Source of the DNA: Scilla litardierei
Taxonomy: Eukaryota; Streptophyta; Magnoliopsida; Asparagales; Asparagaceae
NCBI GenBank assembly: GCA_030789695.1
Contig: CM061132.1
Coordinates: forward strand, 155,292,817-155,356,816
Length of the DNA stretch: 64,000 bases
Direction: 5' to 3'
Translations under genes and position numbers: made by a program
Shown here: positions 10,299 to 20,140 of the stretch, in pieces
Layout of the letters: every line of letters starts with the position of its first letter
How positions within the stretch are numbered: the stretch's first letter is position 1
The notes under the pieces: generated by a model
The model's input: the letters and a program-made list of their open reading frames with translations, nothing else
Database searches by the model: none
Told to the model about the DNA's origin: nothing

Positions 10299-11504
10299 TG
10301 TTACGGGGTGGAACTCGCGTACAATGAATTTGTATTAGGGGGAACCAAGGGCACTGTGGTTATGTTAAGGATGGGATTATGGTAGGCTATTTGACAGGTG
10401 ATTAGAGGGGTGATGCAGCTAAGCTTGTCGTTGGAGCAGACCACGGAATCGAATCCGACAGGATGCAGAGAAGGGACCGAACTGCCTAGGTTGAGGGAGA
10501 GCACGACTGGTGATGACGAGCTAACCTGTGCAAGGAGAAACTCGTCAGAAAGGCCGGGTTGGGGTCCAACCCTTAGCCTCTCCGATGCCTAAGTCAGTAA
10601 TAGGACTTAAAGCAGGGGCTAGGCACGCAGGTCGGACTGAGGGTGAGTCGACCGTACGTGACGAGCAATGAGTAGAAGAACAAAGATGTGGAAGACCTTT
10701 GCTCTTGCCTCTTGTGTGTGAATAAGGAGATTGAGGGTGAATTTTCTCCCCCACTCACCGTAAGAAGTGAGGGGGTATTTATACTTGAAGGGAGGCGGTT
10801 CGGTAGGGCTGACCTGGCATGCTGACCTGACGTGCTGAGCTGGCCCTGCTGTCAGCGGAAGCTTCGAACGAGGATGTCAGCAACAGGAGTGCCTGCCACG
10901 CTTTTGTCAGACGGTGTAGCGGTCTGGGGTGCTTTTGTCAGGGTGTCAGGGCCGAAAGCATTAAGTGTCAGGGTGTCAGGGCCGAAAGCATTAAGTGTCA
11001 GGGGGCGCAGTGGCCAGGGGGTGCTTTGTCAGATGGTCGGACGGCAATAGTGTCAGTAGTGTCCTTGTACTAGATTATTTGTCGTGTCCAATGTGCCAAA
11101 GATCAGTCACGTTGCTCGTCACCATAGCTCGCCCCGTCCCCTTGGCTCGCCCCGTCCCATTAGCTCGGCCCGTCACCGTAGCTCGGCCCCCTTAGCTCGG
11201 CCCGTCACCGTAGCTCGGCCCCCCTTAGCTCGGCCCGTCCCCTTAGCTCGGCCCGTCACCGTAGCTCAGCCCCCTTAGCTAGGCCCGAGGTCGTCACTGG
11301 CTATCAGCGGCCGAGGCAGAGTGCGTCGTTCCCATAGTCGCGTCAGACTCTAGAATCGACAGGCGCCATGTGGCCCTCTATCATTCGGGTGTGGAGTGCC
11401 CTGTCACTGGGTCGACCGTCCTTCCAGAGGTAGGGACAAGCCGGCGGGGTATTTAGACGGTCTGGGATGGAGGGTCGGATTATCACGATCTCTAGGTCGT
11501 AACA
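10299..11504 (-). repeat. 5' LTR of the LARD-like element
   Basis: It matches 7463-8667 over its full length. On the + strand it begins TGTTACGGGGTGG and ends CTAGGTCGTAACA, directly followed by the CCACT duplication. Confidence 0.88.
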
Positions 11505-11641
11505 CCACTAATGCTCGCAATGGAGGTAGAGCATTGGACATGGCGATGCTCGCGGAGGAGCATAAGGATATGATCGAGCAGTTCCCACCACCGTTACACA
11601 TTTTGGATCCGCCATTTGCTAAGGTGTATTCTTTCCAATAG

Positions 11642-12795
11642 TGTAAATAAATAAATGTTTTATTTTAGTGCTTTTGTGTGCTTTTCTTTTTTTCTACGAT
11701 CTTTTGTGAGATCTAATACTCTCCCAACATTAAGAACAATGCTTATTTTAAGTTGGGGGAGAGTGTTAGAATCTTTAGATTGTTAGGATTTTGATGTTAG
11801 CTCAAATTTTTTTTAGATACGTCCATTTTGCCCTCATTCTATGAACTTCATTGCATATCATATTTAGCCTCCTTGTCCATATGCCGCTTGCTTTGTGCTT
11901 AGTCCCTACATGCTTAATGACTTGCAATTTTTCGGATTATTATTTTGGTATCAACCTCTTCGATGTTTGATTGGCATGTTTCATTTTTTTTTCAATTTGG
12001 AGCCAAATGTTAATATGCCATGTATGAAACTAGTTTAGATGTTGTGATACTCTCTTTGAGATAATTTGGGAATAGTTTGGTGTACGTGATTGCATGATTT
12101 GGGATGAATGGTTTAGTTTTTGGTTGGATTGGATTTGGACAATTGTGTATGCTTTGTTTTCTTCTTAGGAGTGGGTGGATGAATTGCTTGCATATGTTGA
12201 GAATGAAAAATAGAGAGTTAGTATAAGTGAATATTTCTTTCTAATCAAATTGTGTAGCCGGTGCCCCACGAAACATTGGGGAGGACGCCAAAAATGATAT
12301 TTAGGGGATCATTCCATCCCTTTGCATATATAGCGTTATCACGTGTATGCAAAAGGGGGCGGTGTTTGCATTTCATAGCGTTATCGCGTGAATGCAAAAC
12401 ATAAACAAAAAAACAAAAAAAGAAGGAAAAAGAAAAGAAGAAAAATGAATGAATAAATGAATGAATAAGCAACTTGAGTGATGCAATCTCATCTCCCACC
12501 ACTTAGAGAAATTTCTTTTGTTTTGGCCATTTCCATGAAAGTTAGAAACTTTGTCATTTGTGATATATCCCAAAGAATGCGATACGGTGCTTATTTCCTT
12601 ACTTTTCGTTGAATTGGATTGAGGAGAATGTCATTTATTGTTTACTTTCATACATTGGGTATATTGGCTTTGAAATCATTTGGAAACATCATTTGGGGTA
12701 TGCCATGAGGATATCTTGGTTTTGGTGCATGTTTTCACTTGAATCCGAATTTATTGCATATTTTGCTAGGGACTAGCAAAATGCAAGTTGGGAGG
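11642..12795 (+). other. 3' non-coding region of the Athila-like element
   Basis: No coding frame is recognised. It holds an internal TAAGTTGGGGGAGAGTGTTA motif (about 11748-11767), a purine-rich tract (12410-12475) and the terminal polypurine tract next to the 3' LTR. Long 3' regions with repeated TTGGGGG tracts recur in the second Athila-like element (53603-55617). Confidence 0.6.
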
Positions 12796-14422
12796 TGTGA
12801 TTCGGAGTAAAAAGTGTATATTTATACCCCCTAACTATCCCCATTTTGTGCTAAAGATTAGGCTTAAACTTGCTCTTTTTGGATATATTTTCATTTCATG
12901 TCATTTTAGGAGCTTATTCTCATTCTTGGCACGAAATATGGATTTTATCGTCTTTATTGGCTTCCTACTATTTTTCATATGCTTCTGCTATTATTGTGAT
13001 CATATCGTCATTTTTTGGGAATTATTTGAGCATTAGAATATTTTATATGAATGTTGGGAGGTCAATATTAATTTGTAATAGTCATTATAATAATTTTCTC
13101 ATCAAATGAATTAATTTCTCCTTCTCCCATTTTTCAGGTACTCCTGAAAGTCTTGGGGATTTTCCAGAATTTTCTGGGATTTTTCTTGGATTTCTAGGTA
13201 TTTTTGGTGGATTTTTGGAGAAGAAAATGGGTGTTTAAAGCAGAAAAAAGGAAAATGTCATTGGGCGCCACGTGGAACGATCTGGTGGTGCCACGTGGCA
13301 CCAGATCCGGCCACCCGCTTGAGGCTTGAATTATTTCCGCATTTGATGCGGGCCGGCCCGCTGGCCGGCCCGCGTTTTCGCTTGCTCCGTAATTAAAAAA
13401 AATTAAATTAAAAAAAGCAGCGGAGCGGGCTGGCCCAGCGGCCGGCCCGCTCCGACTTAATTCGCAGGCGCGCGAGCATAGCTTTGGGCGGGTCGGGCGG
13501 CCAGTGCCCGACCCGCAAGCCAATTAAATTGGGTATTTTGCGCCTGTTGCAAATTCGAGGAGAAAAGCTCGGTTTCTTGCTGTTTTTTTTTTTTGAGTTT
13601 TTTAGGGTTTGGGGAGCCTCTTCTTCTTCCCCAAGGCTAGGGATAGGGTTGGAGGCCATTGGATGGTGGAGAAGCTTGGTGGAGGAGCAAATTGGTATAT
13701 GGAAGCTCATTTGGGGAGATCTTGGGTGAAATTTTTCCTCTTCCCCTTTGTATTTTTGCATTTCTCTTTTGTATTGAACTATTGATGAATTTGTCTATGA
13801 ATTCCATCTTATTTGGTATGATTGAGCAGTGTGATTGGTGTGGGTTGTGATTCATGATGATGGGTTGTTAATTCTTGCTTTAATGTCCTCTTGCCCAATT
13901 TCATTGTTGATGTTGGATGTACTATTAGGGCACATTTTCATTGGTAAAGACCCGAAAGGGCACAATTCGAGATGAATCCATGTTCCTAATTTGATTAGTG
14001 CCATGATAATACATCCATCCATATTGCTAATTGTTGTATTCTTTAAAGCTAAATTTTTCGAATGAGTGTCCTTAGCCGGATAATCAATTGAGTAATATGC
14101 GGTAATTAGAGCTTGATTAACACCAATCTTAGTGAACCCACAACTCATGCTTCCTCTCCTAGCTATCCTAGCTCCACTTTTGGTTCTCTAACCCTACCCA
14201 CTTAGGATAGGATTTGTTGATTTACACACTTTTTCCCACTCATCCACCGTTAGTTGAGGTGGTTGTTTCACGCTATTTCCTTTCTTTATCGATCAATTTT
14301 GTGAATATAGAACGATTTGTCCCTGTGATCCGACCTGATACTCACCGGATATTTTTATTGCATTGACACTCCTACGCATGGGAGTGGAAGGCGTGCCCCG
14401 TGCGCGTCCTCCGGTTCAACCA
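12796..14422 (+). repeat. 3' LTR of the Athila-like element
   Basis: It is colinear with 4195-5821, with only scattered differences by eye. It keeps the TG start and CCGGTTCAACCA end and is followed at once by Tat integrase sequence. Confidence 0.85.
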
Positions 14423-16316
14423 ATGGGCCCTTCCATATTGCAGCGAGTCTTCCCTTCTTGAGGACCTTGGGAGCGAAAGCGGCCTCGCGCAGCACCAAGT
14501 CTCCCATGCAGAAATTGCATTCGCGAACTTTCGAGTTAAAGCAGCGTGTCATGCGCCCCTTTTGTTTGGTGAGGTTCGCCTACACCCGTTTACGGATCTC
14601 GTCCCCAGTTGTAGGTTGAGCTCGTTGAGTTTCTTTATTCATCGTAGTATCGGATACGAAGTGGTCGCTCATTGACCTTGATGGGGACGACTGTCTCGTA
14701 TCAGTAGGCCAGTATGAAGGTCGTCTCCCATGTCAGGGCTTTGTGGTTCGTTTTGTACGACCGTGATATGCCGTGGATCTGGTCTTTCAGAATTTTTGGG
14801 CAGGTCGAGTATCATCGGGCGTACCTGTCAGCATCTTTGAACATCATTGGCCAGAAATATCCTTGTCTCACGGCCTTCAGAGTTATAGACTTTTCTCCGC
14901 GATGGTTCCCGCAGTCGCCCTCGTGGATCTCTTGGATCACGTAGCGCGCTTCCTACGGGGCTAAGCATTTAAGAAGGGGAAAGATGTTGTACCTGGTCCA
15001 TTGTCTTTTGTACAACATCCAATAGGACGAATTGATAGGCCTTCCGCTCAAATTTTTGTGCCTCCACTGGGTCGGTCCTATATCTCTAACAGGACGAATT
15101 GATATCCCGCATTTTCACGATGGTCTCTCCCATGTCTGAGCAGCGGATTATCGGATCCATCCATGCGGCTCCCTAATCGAGGCTTGGAGGCTCTTGCGGT
15201 AGGCCGTTGGGATGGAGTAGATGTCGTACGTACCCGATTCGACCGAGCCCAACTGGGATTAGACGACCTAACTATTGATAGGGTGTCGGCTCGATGATTC
15301 TTCGACCTTGGAGCGTAGTGAACCTCGGCGTGTGTGAAGGTGGCGAGCTCAGCTTTAGCAACCGGTGCGTTACTCTGTATTGGGTCGTTGTGGGCCTCGA
15401 TGGCCCTGTTCCGTTGATGGGCGACGAGGCTGGGGTCGCTGAATAGTTGGACTACTCTCGCCCCAAGGGCTCGAGCCAATCGGAGTTTGTTGATGGCCAC
15501 CTCATATCCCGCACCATTGTTGGTGGCTTGGAAATTGAAGCGGAGATGGTATTCGACTTGGTCGCCCCTGGAGGTTTGGACGGTTATTCAGGCCCCGCTC
15601 CCAACTTGGGTGGACGAACCGTCGGCTTGTATGATTCAAGTTCCCTCTTGCCCTTCTGACCCCCTCTGGGGTCTGGAACTTGATCATCGGATGGAAGGTC
15701 GAGACCACCGCTTCTATGGCGTTCAGCAGCGATCTTCCAATGATCTCGTTATACGCCGAGTTGATCTTTACCACCATAAAGTTGGTTAGACGAGTAATTT
15801 ACTGAGGATACGTACCGAGGGTCACCGGCAAGGTGATGATGCCTGCTATCTGGGCGGAGTGCCCAGTGAACCCCACCAAGGGTGCGGTGCAAGGCGTCAA
15901 CTCTTTGGACGATATCTTCCTCCTCTCCAGCGTAGTGAAGAATAGTACATCGCACGAGCTTTCGATGTCAACGAGGAACCCTTTCACGGTGATCTCTCTG
16001 ATCGTGGCCGTGATAACCACGGCATCATCGTGCGGTAGCTCCACCCCTTCCAGATCGTCGTCCAATAAGGAGATAGGAGGCGTTGAGTATCTGGGGCGCT
16101 TTTACCCCACAGAAACTTTCATCAATCTCCCAGCGTTAGAGCTTTGGAGAGAGGTTGATAGCTCCGGGTGCAGGGGACCTCCTGTTATAATGTTGGTGAT
16201 CTTGACACTGGGGGATCCTGCAGCAACCTCGAAGGATGTGGTTGGGTGAGTCGGCATACTCGAGTGGTTCGTCAAGGGGGATATCGACTCGTGGTTTTCC
16301 ACAGACGGTGCTAAAC
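14423..16316 (-). pseudogene. Tat pol remnants: protease, RNase H, integrase C-terminal domain
   Basis: On the minus strand, just inside the 5' LTR, a short leader is followed by a retroviral-type protease (V-D-I-E-S-S-C-D where D-[ST]-G is expected, then P-L-V-G-F-T-G, about 15799-16065) and a P-S-A-Y-N-x-I-I-G-R-like motif (N-S-A-Y-N-E-I-I-G-R, about 15740). Next come RNase H with A-R-A-L-G-A-R and P-R-S-K-N-H-R-A-D (about 15230-15500) and integrase with F-C-M-G-D-L-V-L-R ending at W-K-G-P (14423-14560). The reverse transcriptase and the integrase core are largely missing. Gag is absent apart from a possible start near 16302. The altered protease active site and many stops show decay. Confidence 0.7.
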
Positions 16317-17052
16317 TGTTAAGGCCAAAATTGACCGGTACAATGTTAAGCTGATGGAGACTTGAAGCGCTAAGATGGAGCCTAGTCAGCCTTCAGAATG
16401 GGACCCTCGGTTGGAGGAACCGGGATTGATAGTTGGCGGTTGATGATGGTATGACCGTTGATCGACCTAAGAACGACCGTCGATCTGGTCGTTCGAGGTT
16501 GAGGAGCTCGATATCGACCTTAGGCATTGGATGGCGATCGTCGATCTGCACCACAGTGAGCCGTTAGGGGGTCGGATCTGGGTTCCGACCCAAATCCCCT
16601 CCGATACTTAAGTTAGTAAAGAACTTAAGGTAGAGAGGGAGCTTGGCATAGCTGAGATCGATCCACTGAAGTTCGTCCCAAGACTAACGATGCAAGCTCG
16701 AATATAGAATGGAGAAGTAAGAAGATAGAGTTCTATGTATTAGCATTCGTACCTTGAATATGGAACCTATTTACCTTTGTCCGTCGACCTATTTATAGGT
16801 AGATCTTCCTTGACGAGGCGTAACCGCCCCTCATTGATTAGGGCACGATCTTCTCCGGGATTCGAGCTAACGGCTGCCCATTTACTCGGCCCCATTAACT
16901 CTTCCTTGAATGTCGGTGTTCACTCCAATGGTCGTCTGACCCGTTTGCCCAACTTAGTCGTAGCCTGCTTAGAGTGTGGGGGTAACGGTTCGTGGGGGAG
17001 AAACTGTTCGGGTATGCGGGTACCCAATTGGGTTTGTATTCGTGCACTAACA
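16317..17052 (-). repeat. Tat-type LTR, second subfamily (5' LTR of the 592-17052 element)
   Basis: The minus strand begins TGTTAGTGCACGAATAC and ends GGCCTTAACA, followed by a primer-binding-like TAGCACCGTCTGTGG. It shares the GACCCAAATCC and CTTAAGTTAG block with other Tat LTRs here but differs elsewhere. A TATA-like ACCTATAAATAGG lies in the middle, and CCTATTTATAGG is its own near-palindrome. Confidence 0.75.
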
Positions 17053-17617
17053 ATCCCTTACTTGGCTGTTTACTTTCCACCATATTATTTAGTTTACACG
17101 CGTTATTTCTTATGCCTTGCCTAGTGGTTGATAACCCTAAAATGGTGTTCCAAATCCAAGTTGATTTCCTACTGGTGCATGCATTGACGTGCTCCTCCCC
17201 CTTTTCAGGTTGTAGCAGGTGGAGTCTTCAGCAGTTAGCTTGGATTTGGTGTGTGGGTAGCTGTAGAGAGTGGGGTGTATTGGGGGTGTGAGTGTTGTAC
17301 CCTTAGGTGTTCTTGTGTGTGTGTTGTAATTGTGGAGGAATGAATTGTGCATAAGTGTCTATGTATGAGTTACTTTTGTTATGAAATATTTGATTCCAAA
17401 TATTTGCATGGTGTGATACTTCTGTTGTTATTGTTTTTGGAGCATTAATTGTACTATCCCAGCATGTGTGCAGTGGCCTGCGTCTCTTTGTACACCCTCA
17501 CTGTCCTTCTCTAGTTCTCTTTCTCTTTTTCCATCTTTTCTTTATCACACCAGCCTCTTCGGGAACACCCTGGACGGATTCGTACTTCCCGGGTATTCTG
17601 GGGAGCGGGGCGTGACA
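17053..17617 (+). repeat. LTR fragment, probable chromovirus type
   Basis: It ends GGAGCGGGGCGTGACA, the typical 3' end of plant chromovirus LTRs, and is rich in GTGTGT and T tracts. The 5' end is lost at the Tat LTR border and no coding or matching LTR is nearby. Assignment rests mainly on the terminal motif. Confidence 0.45.
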
Positions 17618-18660
17618 ATAGGACTACTCACGCATCATAGAAATAACAACAAAAGATTCAATAGATGCAATGGAATTCATCATGGCAATGGAAAACATCA
17701 AAGTCAATAGAGAGTTTAGAAAATTGTTACCAATGCGTCGTGTAGCAATAGCAATCCAAATAGAATTAAGAAAATAAGATTCCTTGCGCGAAAAGCAATA
17801 AAAATCCAAGCTTTGTTTCACAAAAATAGCGACGGCACAAACACTCAGAAACCTAATTAAAACTAAACTAAAAGTTTCTCCAAAGTTGCTTTCTGAAAAT
17901 AAAGTTAAAATGTGCTTAAATACATAGGGTAGAAATCCCAAAAATCTCAGAAAATCTGGGTACTTGGGCCCACCAACTAGGCTGGTCGCATCGCGCTACT
18001 CGACCAAGTAGCGGAGCATGCTCAGTCGAATCAGCTTCAGGCTCTGCTTGTTGCTGCTTCTGCTTCTGGATGATACGGGCTACTCGGTCGAGCAGCTCCC
18101 TACTCGGTCGAGCTACAGTAGATCAGAACTTCCTCCAAAACGCTGCTCTGTTTCTTGACGACTCGTGTCGAGTAGGTGAGATCGGTCGAGTTCCTTTGCT
18201 GCTCGGTCGAGCTTGGATGCTTGGGAGAAAAGCTCAAAATCTTCATCTGTTTTGTGCGACTCGAGTCGAGTCGGCTGTCTGCTCAGTCGAGTAGGCTGAG
18301 GTCGTTTCCTATGCGATGTCTGCTTGTCAGCTCGACCGAGTAGCTGATGCTACTCGGTCGAGTCACCTATGAAACTGAGCTAAACTTCGCCATATCTCAT
18401 TCTCTTCTCCTCCTCTCCTCCCATCTTCTTCCATTCCTCGGTGAACTCTCATAGAGCCTTACCAATGACGTCTCTGACGTGCCGGATGTGTCCATGTCCC
18501 AAAATAGCTCTAATTCTCTCCAAAACTCCTGAAAAATCCAAAAAGCTATACAAAACTCGAATATGGCGTTAGAAGCGCGATACTATATAAAAATACGGAG
18601 TTTGGAGGCGAATATGACATGAAATGATGCGATAAAAAGATGTAAAATATGGACACATCA
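17618..18660 (-). repeat. Truncated Athila-like LTR with CTCGGTCGAG palindrome array
   Basis: The minus strand starts TGATGTGTCCATATTTTACA, matching the TGATCGGTCCATATTTTACA start of the LTRs at 49499 and 55618. It also shares the later ATGAATTCCATTGC and GTGAGTAGTC words with the LTR at 58780. About a dozen copies of TACTCGGTCGAG and its variants fill 17970-18370. The U5 side is cut off at 17618 by another LTR fragment. Confidence 0.65.
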
Positions 18661-19236
18661 ATTGTGCCACCATAATTGGTGACCGTTATTTTTCTAACGT
18701 CACTAAAGATACATTCTAGTCTATAAATACAAAAAGGACAAACAGAAGAGGGGACAGATTCCAGAGGTACAACCCCTAGGTACTCGGATAAACTTTCTCT
18801 TTCCACTCACGTATTTCTTCCTCAAAATGCTTGTGGTGACTGAATTGGGTCGAATCCCCTTGGATCGATCTCGACATCCACAGGCCTTTATCTTAAGCCC
18901 GTTCTAACTTAAGTATCGGAGGAGATTTGGGTCGGAACCCAGATCCGACCCCCCTGACGTTCGTTTGTGGTGCAGGGAGATCGAGGCTCGACCCAGCAGA
19001 GTGCTCGAACGATTATCACAGTCGATCGTCGTTCGAGGCTCGACCCAAGTGAAGGGTCAAACGGTCGTCAAGCTCTATCGCAAGATCGATCGAGCTTCCC
19101 CAACGCTCTTAGCCCTACTTCTACTGATCCCGGTTCTACTAACCGAGTGTCTCATTCCACCAGTTGACTAGGCTCCATCTTGACAAAGGAGTTCACGTCA
19201 GCCCCAATCACTGTTGATCCAATTTTGGCTTTAACA
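18661..19236 (+). repeat. Truncated Tat-type LTR
   Basis: The sequence from GCCACCATAATTGGTGACCG through TAAGTATCGGAGGAGATTTG to the end TTTTGGCTTTAACA aligns with the LTR at 34100-34826. Its 5' portion is missing and no internal region follows, so it is a solo or truncated LTR. Confidence 0.7.
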
Positions 19237-19617
19237 CTCATAATAATGGTTTTTTGAGAACGGTGAACAGACACACTCATAATCACTTGTCACAAATAGA
19301 GAACCGAGAAGGGAAGCCAAAATCAGCAAGTTACAGACGTTTGGTTATCCAGCCGTTGGAGGCTGATGTGCATCAATTAAACTCCGCTTTTAGCCCTCAT
19401 TCTACCCTCTGTTGGGATCGAACAGAGGCTGAATCTGATGTGGCATAGAATCAGCCCCGATTCAGCCCCACAGCCCTCCATTGGGAGTGCTCTTAGTGGC
19501 ACAGACACCATCATTCATCCTCGCAAAATTTGGCGTCAGCTATGCACGTTCACCTGCATGAAGATTTCGATCTACATGATCCATTATTAATTTGCAACCA
19601 TACTTCAAAAAACCGTG
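19237..19617. other. Intergenic sequence
   Basis: I see no gene. The tract around 19380-19500 (GCCCTCCATTGGGAGTGCTC) looks like the end of a small DNA-transposon remnant, but no second terminus was found. Confidence 0.35.
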
Positions 19618-19855
19618 ATTGCAACAAGTGCAAAAGATAAGAGAATAGCTCTGTTCAACTTGATTGAATCCATGGAATTTGGAGAGCTCAATGGTGCAAC
19701 AACAACAAAAAATCCGGATCATCTCATGCTTATTGGGATGAGTAAAAAGGACGATGAGCACAAAGTTGTATTGTTTTACTCCTAATCTGTTAGTTGCATG
19801 CATGCATGGGATGAGCAGCCAATTACAGTGTTTAATTTTGTTATGTAAGATTTCT
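19618..19855. repeat. Upstream segment duplicated at 45018-45229
   Basis: Shared blocks in the same order include TTTGGAGAGCTCA, TTTTACTCCTAATCTGTTAG, GCATGGGAT and GCAGCCAATTACA. Identity is roughly four fifths by eye. Here the segment lies about 290-520 bp upstream of the protease ATG. It also carries GCATGCATGCATG (about 19794-19808), which contains RY-type CATGCA words. Confidence 0.75.
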
Positions 19856-20140
19856 TAAGTTATCTTAATTAAAGCATATATTAATAGAGTGCTGAACGGT
19901 AATAAACAATAACTTTTCAGCGGTGAAAGAAACGATGGACTATTACTTCATAATAACGATACTAGAGAGATGGGACCTTGGATAATTTGGAAAATCTGCA
20001 TGCATGAAACTTATCTGTTAGCTTAATTTATTTAAATGCGTGTGTTTGTTTGTTTGTTTGCTTGCCAACAAGTGTTAATATACCTCGATTATTTCGTTAA
20101 TTCAAGTTTGCTCTAATATTCAAATCACTCAAACGATTCC
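19856..20140 (+). promoter_or_regulatory. Probable promoter and 5' leader of the aspartic protease gene
   Basis: AT-rich sequence leads to the ATG. A TATA-like TTAATATA lies about 60 bp upstream of the start and a GTTTGTTTGTTTGTTTGC repeat lies at about 20044-20061. The start context CGATTCCATGGC is a good plant initiation site. The transcription start itself cannot be seen. Confidence 0.4.

Larger units (their letters stand above)
7463..11504 (-). mobile_element. Coding-free LTR retrotransposon (LARD-like) with internal 90-bp tandem array
   Basis: LTRs of about 1205 bp (7463-8667 and 10299-11504) flank a 1.6-kb interior made almost wholly of a tandem array. The duplication CCACT at 7458-7462 and 11505-11509 is perfect and proves one insertion event. 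A primer-binding site on the minus strand next to 10299 (TTGGCGCCGTCTGTGGGAA) gives the orientation and suggests Tat-lineage machinery. No gag or pol domain is present, so it must be mobilised in trans. Confidence 0.88.
5997..11641 (+). pseudogene. Gag-like ORF of the Athila-like element, broken and interrupted
   Basis: The ATG at 5997 opens a gag-like protein with PPYFHGTEWENPHLHIKKFE at the N terminus. Then come F-T-W-L-S-F-Q-A-E-F (in another frame, about 6196-6285) and the gag core W-Q-R-F-T-D-L-V-L-A-C-P-H with I-F-Y-I-G-L and G-G-E-F-F (6282-6560). A long acidic, low-complexity region follows. Stops at about 6204-6206 and 6804-6806, among others, and frameshifts near 6196, 6280 and 6955 disable it. 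At 7462 the frame is cut after codon GCC-ACT by the nested element and resumes in phase at 11510. It ends with I-L-D-P-P-F just before the stop at 11641. The last 80 or so residues align with the C terminus of the intact ORF at 51815-53602. Confidence 0.7.
4195..14422 (+). mobile_element. Athila-like non-autonomous Ty3 retrotransposon (gag only)
   Basis: Two LTRs of about 1627 bp (4195-5821 and 12796-14422) flank an internal region with a tRNA-Asp-type primer-binding site, a broken gag-like ORF and a long 3' non-coding tract that ends in a polypurine stretch (AAGTTGGGAGG before 12796). No protease, reverse transcriptase or integrase is present. The element carries its own nested insertion at 7463-11504. 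It interrupts a Tat integrase. Only ATG is shared at the two edges, so a clean 5-bp target duplication is not visible, although the host reading frame resumes across it. Confidence 0.8.
592..17052 (-). mobile_element. Degenerate Ty3/Tat-lineage retrotransposon with non-matching LTRs, split by a nested element
   Basis: Read on the minus strand, the order is 5' LTR (16317-17052), primer-binding site, short leader, protease and RNase H remnants, integrase (split), tandem array, antisense ORF, polypurine tract (about 1316-1328) and 3' LTR (592-1315). Most of gag and the whole reverse transcriptase are missing. The integrase reading frame stops at the right edge of the nested 4195-14422 element and resumes at its left edge, which shows the two halves were once contiguous. 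The two LTRs belong to different subfamilies and share little beyond a block around GGGTCGGAT and CTTAAGTTAG. The flanks (ACGGT on the left, ATCCC on the right) do not match as a target duplication. A recombinant origin is my inference. Confidence 0.7.
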
